Positions 21,231 to 34,428 of a DNA stretch of 64,000 bases are shown here, in pieces. The translations under genes and the position numbers were made by a program. The stretch's first letter is position 1. Each line of letters opens with the position of its first letter. The notes beneath the pieces were generated by a model, which saw nothing but the letters and a program-made list of their open reading frames with translations, ran no database searches and was not told the DNA's origin. Source of the DNA: Acanthococcus lagerstroemiae (Eukaryota > Arthropoda > Insecta > Hemiptera > Eriococcidae); the NCBI GenBank assembly GCA_031841125.1, contig CM063110.1, positions 30,748,678 through 30,812,677 of the forward strand, given 5' to 3'.

Positions 21231-22499
21231 CTAATTACAGCCTTTTTCACCCAGAAAACAATCTTTGTAAGTTGAAAAAGGCCAAAATTCAACCCTTTCA
21301 TATTGGAAGGAAAAACTGTTTCGGAACCAAATTTTTGGGCGGATCTCGATAGAGGCGAAACTTGACTTTCAGGTGTTTTTTTTGGGGGGGGGGTGGAGAG
21401 AAGGAAAATTTGCCGACAAATATTTTCTTTTAACTAAAAATTTGTCGACAAAATTTTCTAAAAATTTGAAAAATCCCCGATTTTTGAGTCAAAATATTTT
21501 TTAATTGGAAAAAAAAAATTATCATAATAATAAACAGACAAACGTTCTTAGAAAATGAAAAATTCAAATAAACAGTTTCAAAATTTGCTGACTGCCTAAT
21601 TATTGGGGGTGTTTCACCCCCCTTCCTCTATAGTTTCGTTCCTGCAAATGCAGATTGGAACTTTATTCCCCAAGCACTCACATTTACACACATAAGCATA
21701 CCCTATTCTGGGAGGGTAAGATGGAAGGATGTTGGGAATATTTGAGAGAGGAACACACAACTTCCTTTACACATTGAGATGGCCGTTGTTTACTCTTGGT
21801 GATCTTTTTTTCTGAATTTCCCCTGATTCTTCTCCTAAACTGATTCCAAATAAAATCAAATCAAATAAAAGGAAAAACTACAAAGTTTTCTGTCGATCGG
21901 ATTAAGAGAATCCGTGCCAGAAGTTCCCTTTCGTTCTTATGTGGAAAAATACACGGAGTTTTGACTTTTGTTCCACACTAAATTTCCCTCCTATATCGGG
22001 CCCTACAGCGCTAGTTACGACTACTCTTATATCAGCGACCAAAAGGTGAAGTTTTTGACGCATGTAGTAACATTTTGGAATCTAGGTATAAAATAGTCTT
22101 AATCGAAAGAAAATTCGTTGTTCGAAAAATTTGTTTCTCTTAAAATACTTCAATAACGTCTTAATTTTCGAGATATTTCAACTTTAATGAGTATGTACAT
22201 CAATGGGGAAAATGTATAGATTTACCTTTTGCTACTCATCTCTTCGACTCGATAGCGACGCGCTCTGACGGATGCACGGCCCGAATATTCACCAGGACCA
22301 AAGACCGTAAATTAAACAATAGAACATTTGCTATCGGATTCAGCTTGTGACATTGGAAGATAAGTCTTTTGCTTTCAACTTTTAGATTTTAATAAAATGT
22401 TCAACTTTCTCAAATTTCAGGCTCTAGGTCAAACAGAGAATCTAGTAACAACGCAGATTACGGGCTGCTTAACGCGGTGACGCGCTGTAATCATTTGCA
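21231..22499. other. No gene seen; G-tract element at about 21320-21640
   Basis: A/T-rich sequence with a T8G10 tract at 21377-21393 and a C-rich partner near 21605-21630, perhaps another decayed MITE with G/C-tract ends. No coding frame stands out. The stretch at 22200-22330 is slightly CpG-richer and repeat-free. Confidence 0.35.
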
Positions 22500-22925
22500 A
22501 ATGATTGAGTGAGTGACTGAGTAACTGAGTACTCAATGAGTAAGCGAGTGATTGAATGAGTGAGTGAATCACTGAGTGAGTGACTGAGTAACTGAGTGAA
22601 TAACTCAATGAGGCGAATGACTCGGTGAGTGAGCGAATCACTGAATCACTGAGTAAGTGATTGTGTAACTGAGTGAATCACTAAATAAGTAAGCAAATGA
22701 CTGAGTGAGTGAGTGAATCACTGACTCATCGAGTGAGTGACGAAGTGAGAAAGTGAATAATAACTGAATTAGAATGAATAACTGAATCACTGAGGGAGTC
22801 ACTGAGTAGTGAGTGAGTAACTTAGTGAATCACTAAATGAGTAAGCGAGTGATTGAGTGAATCACTGAGTTACTGAGTAAGTGATTGAGTAACTGTGTGA
22901 ATGACTGAAAAAGTGACTATTCAGA
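22500..22925. repeat. Degenerate GAGT/GACT tetranucleotide array, about 425 bp
   Basis: Repeats of GAGTGAGTGACTGAGTAACT with frequent ATCACTGAGT variants. The period is basically 4 with a looser longer period around 24-40. On the minus strand it gives an open frame of Ser/Leu/His repeats, which is an artefact. Confidence 0.85.
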
Positions 22926-24880
22926 GGTCAATATGAAGACTTACACAGCATCGTTGGAATCAGATTTTTGGCGCAAAAATTTCGAATCTGATTTTGAAAT
23001 GCAGACAAACATTTTTTGTCACCTTGGAAATTACATCTTTTGAAGATAAAAATCGTCAAAACTGAGTTCTTATGTGTTCAAAGAATGAAAAAGAATTCCG
23101 GAACCAATTTTCACGTTACTCCCAGTTGTTACCTAGGGATTTGAATACAATTTTTTTGCCTGAATTTTGGCATTTTCGGTTTTCAAAAGGTCATTTTCGG
23201 GTGAAAAAATCGAAATTAACATGAAGTCTAATTCTGGAATATTATTTAATTTTCTTCCGCAGGTTAAGCTTGAATTTTGAATTTTGGCCACTAAATGGTA
23301 ATTTTTCATGTAAGAAATATTTCTTTATTATTTTTATTTTGAGGTCAGATTCAATACCAGCCTGCAAATTCGATTCCGGTAACACATTCGTAATCAGAGC
23401 AGAAGTCTAAAAAACTTGTATAACTTTCTGATGACATCAGCAGCGAAAAAATAAGCCCACTTTGCTCTCAAATGCCATATTTCATCAACGAAAACACATA
23501 CGTATCCAAATTTCAGGGTCGTATTCAAAATATCACTTCGCTCTCAAAGACCATGTTTCATTAACAAAAAAAGATATGAATTCAAATTTAAAGGTCGTAT
23601 TCAGAATCTCCACAAAATGTTGGAGCAAACTACTAGTTTTTTTTTTTTAATAAATAGTTCAGAAATTAGTCTGAACTTCACTTGAGACTTTTTTGTCAAT
23701 TTAAAGGTCTTTTGTGCAAAATAATCAGAAAAAACTGTGACTGCGATAAGAGATTTAGATTCGGTATCAAATAATGACTGAGGAACACATGATTTTTACA
23801 GCAACAGCAAATTTTTTAGTACCTCACAATGTTTTTCGGTCAAGTCTCAATTTTGGCTCCAAAATCAAAATTCCATTCATCAAACAGACAAAACCTACTT
23901 CATTCAAAAAACCAAACAGAATATTTAATAGGGGATTTTTGGGTCACCAATTTCGATTGTCCTGCCTGAATTTGGGCTCCAAAAATTCACTCAGTAGATA
24001 TTATAGACAAAATTGAATTTACGCATTGAGAGAACTGTAGAGTATCAAAATAATTTTTTTTTCTTTTTTTCTTAATTAATAATGACTGATTTCAAGAAGT
24101 TTGTCAGTATTTGATTTAGCGCGCAAATCCCCCCCCCCCTCTCAATCAAAATTTTACACTTGAAAAGAGGGCCAGATTAATTTCTGTAAAACTTTATGGA
24201 TTGAAAAGAAACTTTTCAATTACGTATTTAAATTTTGTAAGAATTAATAATTTCGGCTTCTTTTTGCATTGAGATTATTTAAATTAATTAGGTAATTAGA
24301 TTTGAAACATATCGACTACGTGACCTTTTTGAGGTGACATCAGATTCGGAATCTACGGACTTTTTATGGTCTGATGCAATGTACCCCACCTTCCCAACTC
24401 GGTTTGTTATCAACAGAGATGTTTGAGAATGATATGAAAAAACGGTCGTGTCATGGTTATCGTTAGTCGTGCTCCTTTTCGAGTTGTGCACCACGTTTCT
24501 ATGCTATTATTGAGTAAAAAACAGAATTAGGTATCCCGGCAAGTGATTAATGATTTACCGAAAGTGGAAAAAAAAGTCACTACAAAAAGGGCACATAACT
24601 TATTTGTACCGAATACAACGTAGAAAACAAAAGTCGCCACAAAAACGGCACATAACTCACCAAATACAAACAGGAAAATATAAATGAAGGAGGCATTGTT
24701 TCATTGCAACATCATGATTTTTCAGAAGGTGAAAGTGTGAAGTTTCGAATCAAAACAACAATAGTATTTTACGCCAGTATAGTGGTAACACTGAATGTAC
24801 CCAACTTCAAAGCTGTTTTTCTGAAAACGTCGTTCCGTTGCATGTGCCCTTTTTGCCGCGACACACTCAATTAGAATGAT
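22926..24880. other. No gene seen; short duplication at 23461-23620
   Basis: Two direct copies of about 79 bp lie at 23461-23540 and 23541-23620, each with CGCTCTCAAA-like start, TTTCATYAACRAAAA and GGTCGTATTCARAAT end. Around 24565-24660 the phrase AAACAAAAGTCGCCACAAAA / AAAAAAGTCACTACAAAA recurs, again a local duplication. No coding frames are convincing. Confidence 0.5.
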
Positions 24881-25180
24881 TTATTTAGAGATTATAAATG
24901 AAATCTAATCAAATATATGTTACGAAGAATTCAACTAATTTAATTAATTGATTCTAATAATTTAATTGATTAATTCTAATGAACACAAATTAATTATTAA
25001 TTTGATTTGCAATCGTTAATAATTTAAGTTATTAATTAAAAAATATATTACCTATTTATTAAGTATTGCAAGTCGGTAAATCGTCAAAACACTAGAATTT
25101 TACTATATTTTTATTTTATATTGTATATAATTTTTAATAATTTTTTTGTTTTTAATTTTAATTAATTAGAAAAGTAATAA
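24881..25180. repeat. A/T-only degenerate repeat (AATTAATT/TTGATTAA motif)
   Basis: About 300 bp almost without G or C, built from AATTAATT, TTGATTAA and TTTAATTG. The same texture occurs at 48390-48620, 52560-55020 and 55690-55930, suggesting a dispersed, degenerate AT satellite. Confidence 0.6.
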
Positions 25181-28100
25181 CAAATAAAGTTATGAATGAA
25201 ATTTATGCTAAATCAATAACTTGACTAAAAAAAAATTGAGTATCTGTTCGACTATCGTATCAATAAAACCTTTGTTGACTGTAAGTATTCTCAATTGTTT
25301 GAGTCAACTCTGCCTATTTCAACTGAGCATGAAAATATCAACAACCTAAGAAAGTTCTATTTTGACTGTTGTCACAATTTTTCAAAATGAATGACCTCCG
25401 CCCAATTCAAGTATGAAATTTGGATCTTGGGACCAAAATCTTGAATGAATCAAACATTTGTTGAACTATTTGAAAACAAGAACTTACAACTCTTAATTCA
25501 GGGTTTTTTCTATTCTTCTAGTAAAGTCAATGTTGCCCATTTCCAGTATTAAATTAAGACTGAGGGTCCAAAATGGGACTGAATTATAAATCTACTCGAA
25601 ATCACTGACTCGAAAGATCCTTATACCGACTGTTTTTTCAGTTTTCTTAGGTCAATTTTATCCGATTCAAATGCGGAATATGAATTCTGCGATGCTGAAA
25701 TCGGAGCCAGTTCAGAGACTGGAGAAATTTTCGAAACAGTGATCCAATAAACGTTCCCTTTCAAACCGCCAAATCACACATTTTCGAAAGAAAGCGGCCA
25801 ATCTCGAATTTTTTAACCCCACTGTAAACTCTGAAGTACACGGGAGTAAAACATTCTTTTGAATTTTTTTTTGCGATTTTCCTAAAATTGAGAATTGGGA
25901 GGAAGAGGGATCTTCGGACTTGAGCTTTTCTATGGGTTTGGATTTCCACCATCCGATCTTTTTCTACGTCGTTCGATCGGTTTTTGCTTTTCCGAAATCG
26001 GTCCAAAAGAATCACTCAAGTTTTTTTATGTTATCACTCAGGGCCTGGATTTTCTCTCTATGACCCTGGAAAATGAACGTTCTCAACCCTACCCGAACCA
26101 ATTTACCGTACAGGAGCGATCCAGCGATCGGCTTGTTATTTTTCCGCATCCTCTAAAAGCATGAAATTCTTATAGGTACCTCACGCGAAGTAGTGGTCAT
26201 AAATTATTTAGGTCCGCAAATTAAACGAATATAATAGCATTAAAACACTGAGGAAACGTCTCCATTCTTTTCTGTTCTTTCTTTCGCCTTCATCAAGCGG
26301 TGCGAAGGCATTGGGGCGCGGGCCGTGCTCGCCTCGCGTTTTCCATTAAACTAATTTTGATTTTAGACGCGAAGCCGAAGAAGTTACCGGCCGAAATGGT
26401 TAAATAATTAAACTTTATAATCCGGGGTCGTCGAGCGGAAGAAACGCACGGCGTCGTTATTTTTATGGCGAAAAGTGAACTACGAGGAATTTTCGAGACT
26501 TGGCCTCTTTTTTTTTTTTTTTTTTTTTTTTGAGCATAAGCCGGCTGGGCCATTGCCTTTCATCAAATACGTCCTTTAGCGGCTGACTATACCTACTTTT
26601 CGCTGAGATTGTACCAAACCTACGGTTAAACCTCGAAAATGCGAAGGGATACATAGTTAAAAGGTACTAATGAAGCGATTGCTGCTGCCTGATTGAATTA
26701 AATTAGCCTAATAGAATTTTCGCCAGACAAAAAGAAAAGATTATAAAATTACACTGTAGTGGAAATCAATTTAAATCGGATTTGATTATTTTCAAAATAC
26801 GAGCTGAGGTCGGGCAAAAAGTACTGAACGTGATCTTACGAAGATGATTCCATACCTAATTTCGGAAATTCGGCTTCTGCTTTCAGCTTACAGCAAAAAT
26901 TTTTACTTTTTCGGCTTTCAGCTTTCGACTTTTGGCTCAAATTTTTTTTTAAAGCTCTGTACCAGTACCTAGGTTTTGTAATGTAAATAATATTACGAAA
27001 AATAAAACAAATTAGCTCTGTACCAGTAGTACCTAGGTTTTGGCTTTCTTTTGAACGCGGCATTATCGCCAGTTACATATTATCGTAAAATGAGGTGACT
27101 TTGAAAGGTTTTTGCTATATTTTCTGAAATATCTGTGCTCGTATTGAAGTTAGAAAAAACGTAAACAACGTCTCCCAGAGCTTTTTCTGCGGTCTATTGA
27201 ATGCCCCTTAAACGAAAACCCTACCTTCATATAACTCCCCCCCCCCCCGCAGGTTCTAAAAACTACCCTTTCAAAGTCACCCCAGCCAACGGGGTGTCTT
27301 TGAAAGCTTCTTGGTTTTTACACGTAGCGTCGATTTTTCAATTGGAATCGTTCCGGGGTGACTTTAAAAGGCTACCTACCAAATTTCATCGAAATCGAAC
27401 AAAAAATGGCCAAGCTATCGTCAAAAATGTATTGAAAAACTAAAATTCAATTAACACTTCCTTCAAAACGTAGCTTCAGAATAGTTCACATAGGAACGAG
27501 CACCAATGCGTCGTTTATAAGTTCGTATTCCTGCGTTCTGAAATGATGAAAAACAAACTTTTCAGTCATCATAAATTCATCTTTCAAATTGTCCCCATTT
27601 GGGAAAACTGCTGTAGTTTGGGTTCTGACAGTTATCAATTTGGTTCCAAAAGCATAGTAGTCACTGTAAAATTCCACAATAATAAATGCCAAAACGAATT
27701 CTTCACCAATTGATCTGAATATTTGGCACCGAAGTTGGTTTCAGCAATTTTTTCGGCTAAATTGAACCCAAATTTCGAACCGTCACAATACAATATCAAT
27801 CATGGTGTAATCATCCTTAGATAACACATTCACATTATGAAATCGATGTTAAATTCACTCAAACTGGCACCAGATGGTGTGAAAGGCATGAAACTCAACT
27901 TTCAAAGTCACCCCGGGTTTTAAAGTCATCCCATTCTACAATATTCAATTTTGTTTAGAATCAAGAATAACCAAATCAGAACGGTATTCAAACAATTTTG
28001 GACATCATTGCTCTAACAATAGTAAAAAAACGCGCACACAATACAGTATACAGATAAATCAGTTTACTGTAAAACACCAACAACAAAATGAAAGTCACGG

Positions 28101-28285
28101 ACTCACAGACTGTATACGCAGACGGCAGACAGTAGCAATAGCAACCATTTTGTTTACGACCTTACAAGAATTTGGGCTGCAAGCCGAAAAAATACAGCTT
28201 TGGCTTTCAGCCTTAAGCTTGTAACCCATTCAGCTTTCAGCTTTTAGCTGACATGGAATGATAAAAATTGTTTGGCTTTCGGCTT
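25181..28285. other. SLC9B intron; mixed repeats and a CpG-rich stretch at 26290-26500
   Basis: The stretch 26290-26500 is CpG-rich and repeat-free until a long T-run at 26511-26532. Between 26880 and 27060 and again at 28190-28300, sequences rich in GGCTTTCAGCTTT recur. A direct repeat of AGCTCTGTACCAGTA..CCTAGGTTTTG lies at 26953-26980 and 27014-27042. A C12 tract is at 27237-27248. I see no protein-coding gene. Confidence 0.4.
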
Positions 28286-28289
28286 TTAG

Positions 28290-28900
28290 CTTTTGGCTAG
28301 CTTTCCATCCCTGCCTTCAACACAGCGCGAACGCGGTTTAAACAGAAGTCGCATAGAGGACGAACCGAGGAGTAGACGTCCATGCGCTCTGTCGGATGAA
28401 GACCGAATGACTTTGAAAGAGCGCGTAAAAGAAAATCCTAGAAACGTCCGCGCGTCACGCTGCAAAAGAACCGGTTACAAGCGCGAAACTGATCCTTAGA
28501 ACACTGAAAGAGGACAGATTTTATTCGATAACAATAATTGAAACCAGAAGATTTTTCGTCATGTTATGATTACAGTCGAAATTCTTCATCCATTTTTTGG
28601 GAATGAAATCATTTCGAAGGGCAAAAGGCCATCCCGGAGCCCGAATTTATCTCCGCCAGATTCGTTTCTATGGGGCCAATTGAAAGACAATGTTTATCCG
28701 AGGCATTCAACAACAGTGAATGGGCTGAAAAAAGAAATCGAGATGCAAATAATGGCCATCGATGGAAACGCTTGCAGGCGCGCATTTGAAAACATGATCC
28801 AGTGGTTGGATACATGTCAGGAGATCGAGACGGGCGCGCAGTGCCAACATGCTTGTACAAACTTTTCCGAGTACTATCAGCAACCAAACTACATAGTTGG
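28290..28900 (+). pseudogene. Mariner-like transposase remnant, internally deleted
   Basis: Two transposase pieces are joined across a deletion. The N-terminal part (about 28320-28500) reads SRIEDEPRSRRPCALSDEDR, the IEDE.RSGRP block typical of mariner-family DNA-binding domains. The C-terminal part (about 28620-28830) reads RPSRSPNLSPPDSFLWGQLK, the RSPDL.P.DFFLWG.LK block that holds the second Asp of the DDE/D triad and precedes the third. The segment between, with the first Asp, is missing. Composition is CpG-richer than the surroundings, in keeping with a transferred element. Confidence 0.8.
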
Positions 28901-30399
28901 ATTATTATTTTTTCTTTCTTTGCCGAAAGTACCTAAAAAATTAAGAAGTCGATTTTTATTTATTTTACTCAACGCAGGATAACTTTTTAAAAATTCAGAA
29001 TTTGGCGAAGGTGGTCGCATAATTTTTTCATCTCCTAGATACGTACAACAAGTTCCCATAGTCAAATAGCTCTCAAACCATTAATTATTTACCTAGGGTT
29101 GGGCTGAAAACGATCTTTTTGACAATTTAACGAAAATTGAAAATTTCCTAACTTTTAAAGTTGTCTGGCGCCTTCAATTTTGAGAATAGGCGATACATCG
29201 TACTAAGATTTTTTCGTCCAAGCCAGTACTATCAGTCCGCACAGTCAGATTATTTATTCCGTCAATGATCACGTCTCGTATATCGTCTTGAAAATTATGT
29301 TTTTGTAATCTTTAAAACGGCTTAGGGTCCCTTCAATTTGCTCGCAGGCAAGTTTTCGTACACCCCCCCCCCCGTTTTATGGAGTACTATGCGTACCGAG
29401 TGGGTTCTTGAACGTTCCGTTCTTTTTCTGTTTCTTCTTCTCACAGCTCACTCTCCTTTTCTCCCTCGGTCGGCCAGGCAGGACATCAGTTTACTTCAGT
29501 TACAGTTTATGTTCAGCACTCGTGGTAAGATCTACATTTATTATTGATTGTTCAATACACGCGATGTTTCTACAAGCTCTCGTCTCCTTAATTTCGAATA
29601 CCCTCGCTCTGGTCCGGACTACAAGCACTTTTCGAACAAATTTCGAAAGACCCGCACGTGAATACGAGCCTGAACATTTGCACACCATCCGGGTTTGCGA
29701 AAGAGGAATGGTGTGTATCGATATCCCGCATTCACGGAACCTGCACGATACCGGATTTGAGGGAAGGAAATTTTAAAATTTTTAGTATAAATCAACCGGG
29801 TTTATGTGTAGATGTCAATAAATAATTGTGAAACTGGGTGGCGCCGACCTCGCGAATTGCGAATTTGCAGACTGGATGCCGAAACGCGAAATTCGCATTC
29901 GTTTGTGGGAGCGGCGGAGCTGAGCGGCTTACGTCGTGTCGGTCGTTTGCATTTAGAACTGGCATTTTACGCTCCGGTAGCATGTGGGAAACTTTTGTCG
30001 GAATTTGCGAATTATGATAATGACGGGACATAAATCTAATATTATTCTCTGTATTTAGTATAAAGAGGTTATTGGTCATTCGGGATTAGCAGCCGTTCTA
30101 TTTTGATCCGTGGACTGCATTCGAAAAGTTCAGATATTCGACACTCGTTCGTGAGACCATCAACATCAGGCAGTTGTCATAAATGTAGAGAACTCTATCG
30201 AGAGTTATCTGACAATACAAAAAATGTACGGCTTTCAACACACGACGTTTACTTCAGACATCTTCGAAAAGTGGCACCTAATTTCATTTTTTTTTGTTTC
30301 GTAATTTTTTTGCACAAGATGCTTCAACTATCATCAAAAAGGGATACGGAGAGAGTTTCCTCACCCTTCCCGTTAAACAATTCTTGGCTTTGTGGCTCA
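28901..30399. other. SLC9B intron; CpG-richer single-copy DNA at 29370-30120
   Basis: A C11 tract lies at 29363-29373. From 29370 to about 30120 the sequence has balanced composition and no repeats, and open frames of 90-124 codons appear on both strands. They lack domain similarity, start context or splice support, so I leave them as non-coding. Confidence 0.35.
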
Positions 30400-30975
30400 A
30401 GTGTGATGCGTCACAAGGTGGTCACCATGGTCACAAGCCAGCTATGGCACTTAGGCCCCGCCCACTTTTCTATGTGACAGACTGTGAACTTGTTATGTAC
30501 TAGTTGTGCCTCCTGTCACAACATAGTCATAAGATGTCACATGATGTTCACAGGAGCTGTGGCCCACATGTGGCCTTCTTATGACTGTGTTGTGAACGCT
30601 ATTTGGTGACTAATTTGTGACCCAGATGTGTGGCTCAGTTGTGACTCAATTATGACACCATTCTGTGACCACTTTGTGACTAAAGTCTGTGACTCGTTTG
30701 TGACTCAAGCATGAGGCTCATCTGTAGCGCTGTTGTGACGCAATAATGACCCCATTCTGTGACCACTGTGTAACTGAAGTTTGTGACTCAAGCATGAGGC
30801 TCATCTGTAGCGCTGTTTTGACACAATAATGACCCCATTCTGTGACCACTTTATGACTAAAGTCTGTGACTCAAGCATGAGCTGTGACTCAAGCATGAGG
30901 CTCGTCTGTGGCGCTGTTGTGACTCAATTATGGCCCCATTCTGTGATCACTTTGTGACTAAAGTCTAAGACTCAT
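30400..30975. repeat. Minisatellite with about 85-94-bp unit and a TGTGAC sub-repeat
   Basis: CATTCTGTGACCACTTTGTG-like blocks recur near 30660, 30752, 30836 and 30930, each followed by ACTAAAGTCTGTGACTCAAG and GCTGTTGTGAC-type sequence. The shorter motif TGTGACTC/TGTGACCA recurs many times and extends left to about 30400 in a less regular form. Confidence 0.85.
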
Positions 30976-31199
30976 TTCAATTTAACATCATTTTCGCTCG
31001 TTAGGAATCTTGTTGAAACTGCCTCTCGGTAGGCAATTTTAGATTTACTGGTGGCCCCAAAACCTCAGAGCCATCATTTTTTTGTAGCCTGTCGATTTCA
31101 AAAATTTTCGTCAGTTGGTAAAATCGGATTCTAAGTTGACCGAGTTGATACTATCAGCTAGAAAAATTGTAATTCCTCTTTCAGAAGGAAGGTGATTCG

Positions 31200-32480
31200 G
31201 TACATGGTTTTAAAATATTTCCCAAAAAATGATTAATATTTTTGACTTTGAATACAGTATTCTACGATGAATTAAAAATCACTGATTTAAAATCATTTGG
31301 TTTTTGATTCCGCTTAAAACTTTAAGTAAAAGCATAGATGGAGCATTCGACCTAGAACAGTTAAAACTAAGCTAAAACAATTTAGTATAGCCAGAAAATT
31401 GAGTACTGAGACATATACTGCACTAGCTCTCTCATTTTTCTCAGCGGTGGTGGAGGGTGGGGGGTTGATGGTAAATCTAACCTAGTATAGGCAGAGCAAA
31501 CCTAGATTGAAAACAAGTGATGACGTTCTCAGCTACCCCTATTGTAACACGAACCAAACAGAGAAGCTACAACGGACCCGAAGGTAGAAGTGACGATAGC
31601 CTGAAAATTTGACCTAGAATAGTTAAAACAAACGTAGAACAGCTAGAATCGGTACCTGTCTGAAACCGACTAGTGACGTTCTCGGCTACTACGATTATAA
31701 CAAACAAAAGGCAAAACTACAGTGAACAGGAGCCAAAGCTGAAGAAAAATTGATCCTGAAACAGTTACAACAAATGAAGAACAAACATTTGCAGTACCAG
31801 CTCTTTTTTATTTTTCTACCAACCAGGAGGGGGAGGGGTCGACGATGAATTTACCCGAGAACTGCAAGAATAAACCTCTAGAACAACTTAAAAGAATCGA
31901 GGAGTTTTGAGAACAACTAGTGATGTTTTCAGTTACCCCAGTTATAACGAATAAAACAGAAGAGAGAAGTGCTGCAGTGGACGGGAGTAGTGGAGGGTGG
32001 CAGAGAAAATATTTGACGTAGAACAGTTCTTGATACAATGACTGAATCTGACGTAGAAACATAGAAACCGATTGGTGACATTCTTGGCTGCTCCAAGTAT
32101 AAACAAACAAGGTCGATGAGCTACGGTGAACAGGGGCGGGTAAGGGCAGAGTCAGAGGAAAAATTTGTCATAAAGTAGTTATCTTGAAACAGCCGTAGAA
32201 TTTGACTGTAAAAACAACTGGCTACGTTCTCGGCTACTTTGATTAAAAAAACAAGACAGAAAAGCTCTAGCGTTCATAAGGGGTAGGGATGAGGGCTAAG
32301 GGAAAATTGGACCTAAAACAGTTACAACAAACGCAGAACAACTTGAAACAGCCGTGGAATTGGACTACGAAAACAATTGGTGACATTTTCGGCTAGCTTG
32401 ATTAGAAGAAACAAGGCAAAAAGCTTCTGTTGACAGGAAGTAGCATGGAGGCAAAGACAGGCAAAATAAAAAACTATTGA
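31200..32480. repeat. Composite repeat, copy 1: tandem sub-units of about 130-150 bp
   Basis: A leader with TTTTTGACTTTGAATAC and ATTAAAAATCACTGATTTAA is followed by at least six sub-units. Each carries a GACCTAGAACAGTTA-like start, GAAACCGATTGGTGAC, TTCTCGGCTAC, AACAAACAAGGCA and GGGGTAGGGG-like end. A second copy with the same order spans about 33830-36310, invaded by three other elements. No coding capacity is evident and the class is unknown. Confidence 0.75.
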
Positions 32481-33082
32481 TTTCAAATCACTTTGAAAAT
32501 GATGATTCTGAAATCAGGTGGTTTTTTGGTTTTAATGATTTTGATTTTGAAGCGAAGCTTTTTGACCCAATTTCAGGATGGGTAGTTAATGTAGAAAAAA
32601 TGGAAGAACGCGAAAACTTGCAATGGAAGTGACGTAGCAGTAACGCTCCTCCCACATTTAGTGAGATAAAGAGCGAGAGACCGAGAGAGCGCGTAGGGAA
32701 GAGCGGTCCAAGATCATATAGTCAATAAAATGACACAGCGACGATTTATCGAAAACTACGAACGCGAAAAATACAATTCTTCGCTTCAAATGTTGGTCAT
32801 ATTGCAGGGAGTAAAAGCCGCTATAAACCGATCTTTCAGCTGCGTAATGCTTTAAAAAAAATCTGTGTACATTTTTTGTGACGTATGATTTTTTATTCGA
32901 GATAGATATCAACAAAGTGATGGTAAATTCGTTTCTCGTTCTTTTTGGTCAAGAATGATTCCAATTAAGTGAAAGAGCAAAAGATAAGCTTCAAAACACC
33001 ATTTTACATGTTCTTTTAAAAGTAAGTTTCAATGTTTTTTTTTTACTATTTCGAAAATATGATACGAAAGCAAACGAGATGG
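32481..33082. other. No gene seen
   Basis: A/T-rich sequence between the composite repeat and the next TIR element, with a short purine-rich GAGCGAGAGACCGAGAGAGC stretch at about 32670. No coding frame is convincing. Confidence 0.35.
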
Positions 33083-33655
33083 CATAGTGAGCGGAGGGCA
33101 AGATGACATACAACCAAATAAGTACTTCCATAATTTTATTAATTGAAATACTTTGTTTCAGACAAAATTATTAATTCTCATCGCACCAGAACTACGAAAA
33201 GTAGTTCTTGGACGGAAGAGAATATGAAATCTGTGATTAATGCCATCAAAAAAGGAAGCTCATGGTGAAATATGTACATAAGTCAATTTTGTACCTTGTT
33301 TTGTAATACAATAAAGCAATTTTTGATTTAAAAAAAAAAGAAGAATAGAAGCCTAAATTTATTCACTTTTCACTGTTTCTTGCTTTTCAGAACTGAAAAA
33401 AAAAAATAAATAAAATATCACCTATGTCATCTTATCAACCATATGGTCTAAGATGACGTACTTAACAAATTAAAAAAAATTAAATTTCGAAGTATTTAGA
33501 ATATTAAAATCAATATGTAGCCCAGAGGTAATGATAGCCACAGAGTTGTACTTTACTGGGTTCAATTAGTTTCCCCCCCCCCCCAAATGTCAATAGTTCA
33601 ACCAAAAAATTGCTGAAAATAAAACCTACGTCATCTTGGGCCACCCTCCTCTATG
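33083..33655 (+). mobile_element. Non-autonomous element carrying a pipsqueak-like HTH remnant
   Basis: Ends near 33083 (CATAGTGAGCGGAGGGCAAG) and 33655 (complement of CATAGAGGAGGGTGGCCCAA) form an imperfect inverted repeat continuing into AGATGACATAC / AGATGACGTAGG. Inside, after an acceptor-like TTTGTTTCAG at about 33163, a frame reads TKSSSWTEENMKSVINAIKK and stops. The SWTEE.MK.AI.A...G pattern opens the pipsqueak-type helix-turn-helix of pogo/Tigger transposases. A polyadenylation-like AATAAA with a following A-run lies at about 33309-33342. This looks like an internally deleted relative of such a transposon. Confidence 0.5.
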
Positions 33656-33927
33656 TGAATCCAGATTGCTTCCCCTCCGTTACCAATTTTTTTCCCCTGT
33701 TAGATAACATTCAGTATACGCACCTACCGACTGATACAGCAACTCACACAAATGCGAAAGAAATGTCGCTTCTGTCGGGAGCCCATCGACCCCGCATGCA
33801 TTTATTTTTTGATTTTTATAAAGACTTTTGTAATTTTTTTACATCATTCCAAAATACTTTTCGATTATTTTTGACTTTGATGTTTAACGTATTTTTTGAT
33901 AATTTAAAAATCATTGATTTGAAATTA

Positions 33928-34428
33928 CAGTAGACTCCCGATTATCTGTCATTGGAATATCCGACCTCCGGAATATCCGCCCGTTTTTTCGGGTTATCTG
34001 CCTAATCAAAGGCAGATAATCCTAAATCTTACTAAAATCACAACCTTAATCATTACCATAGCTAATGATGATGATGATGATGATGATGAAGAACTAGTAG
34101 GAAACGCGTCAGCACATATTATGGATTCTGATAATGCTTTTTCAGTGTTGAAAAAGTCACTGGTGTTTAAAGAACAGCAGCTTGCAATCCTTTTAAGACT
34201 TTTTCTTTACAGAATTGTTTTTTTTCCTCTTCATTGTGACCAAAATAGCCAAAAACACCTATTATTATTATTTTTATTTTTGGTATAAAATAATTTCTCA
34301 CTTAACGTGTCCGATTCAATAGAAATTATTTCTTCCATTTCTCAATGTTTCTGGACCAAAATTACATACTTTCAGATTATCCGCCCTACCTTTAGCCCCA
34401 ATTTGAGCGGATAGTCGGGATTCTACTG
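33928..34428. mobile_element. pogo/Tigger-type MITE, 501 bp
   Basis: The left end CAGTAGACTCCCGATTATCT and right end GGATAGTCGGGATTCTACTG are inverted repeats, flanked by TA on both sides (33926-33927 and 34429-34430). The CAGTAGACTCCCGATTATC type of end is typical of Tigger elements. The composite repeat copy 1 gives an empty site (GATTTAAAATCATT then TGGTTTTTGATT), which confirms both borders. A (GAT)n stretch lies at about 34065-34090. There is no transposase frame. Confidence 0.92.

Noticed and set aside
22429..22641. Open frame of Ser/Leu/His repeats
   Set aside because: It is a translation of the GAGT tetranucleotide array.
29408..29776. 122-codon plus-strand frame with hydrophobic start
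   Set aside because: Low-complexity Phe start, no homology recognised, overlapped by frames on the other strand.
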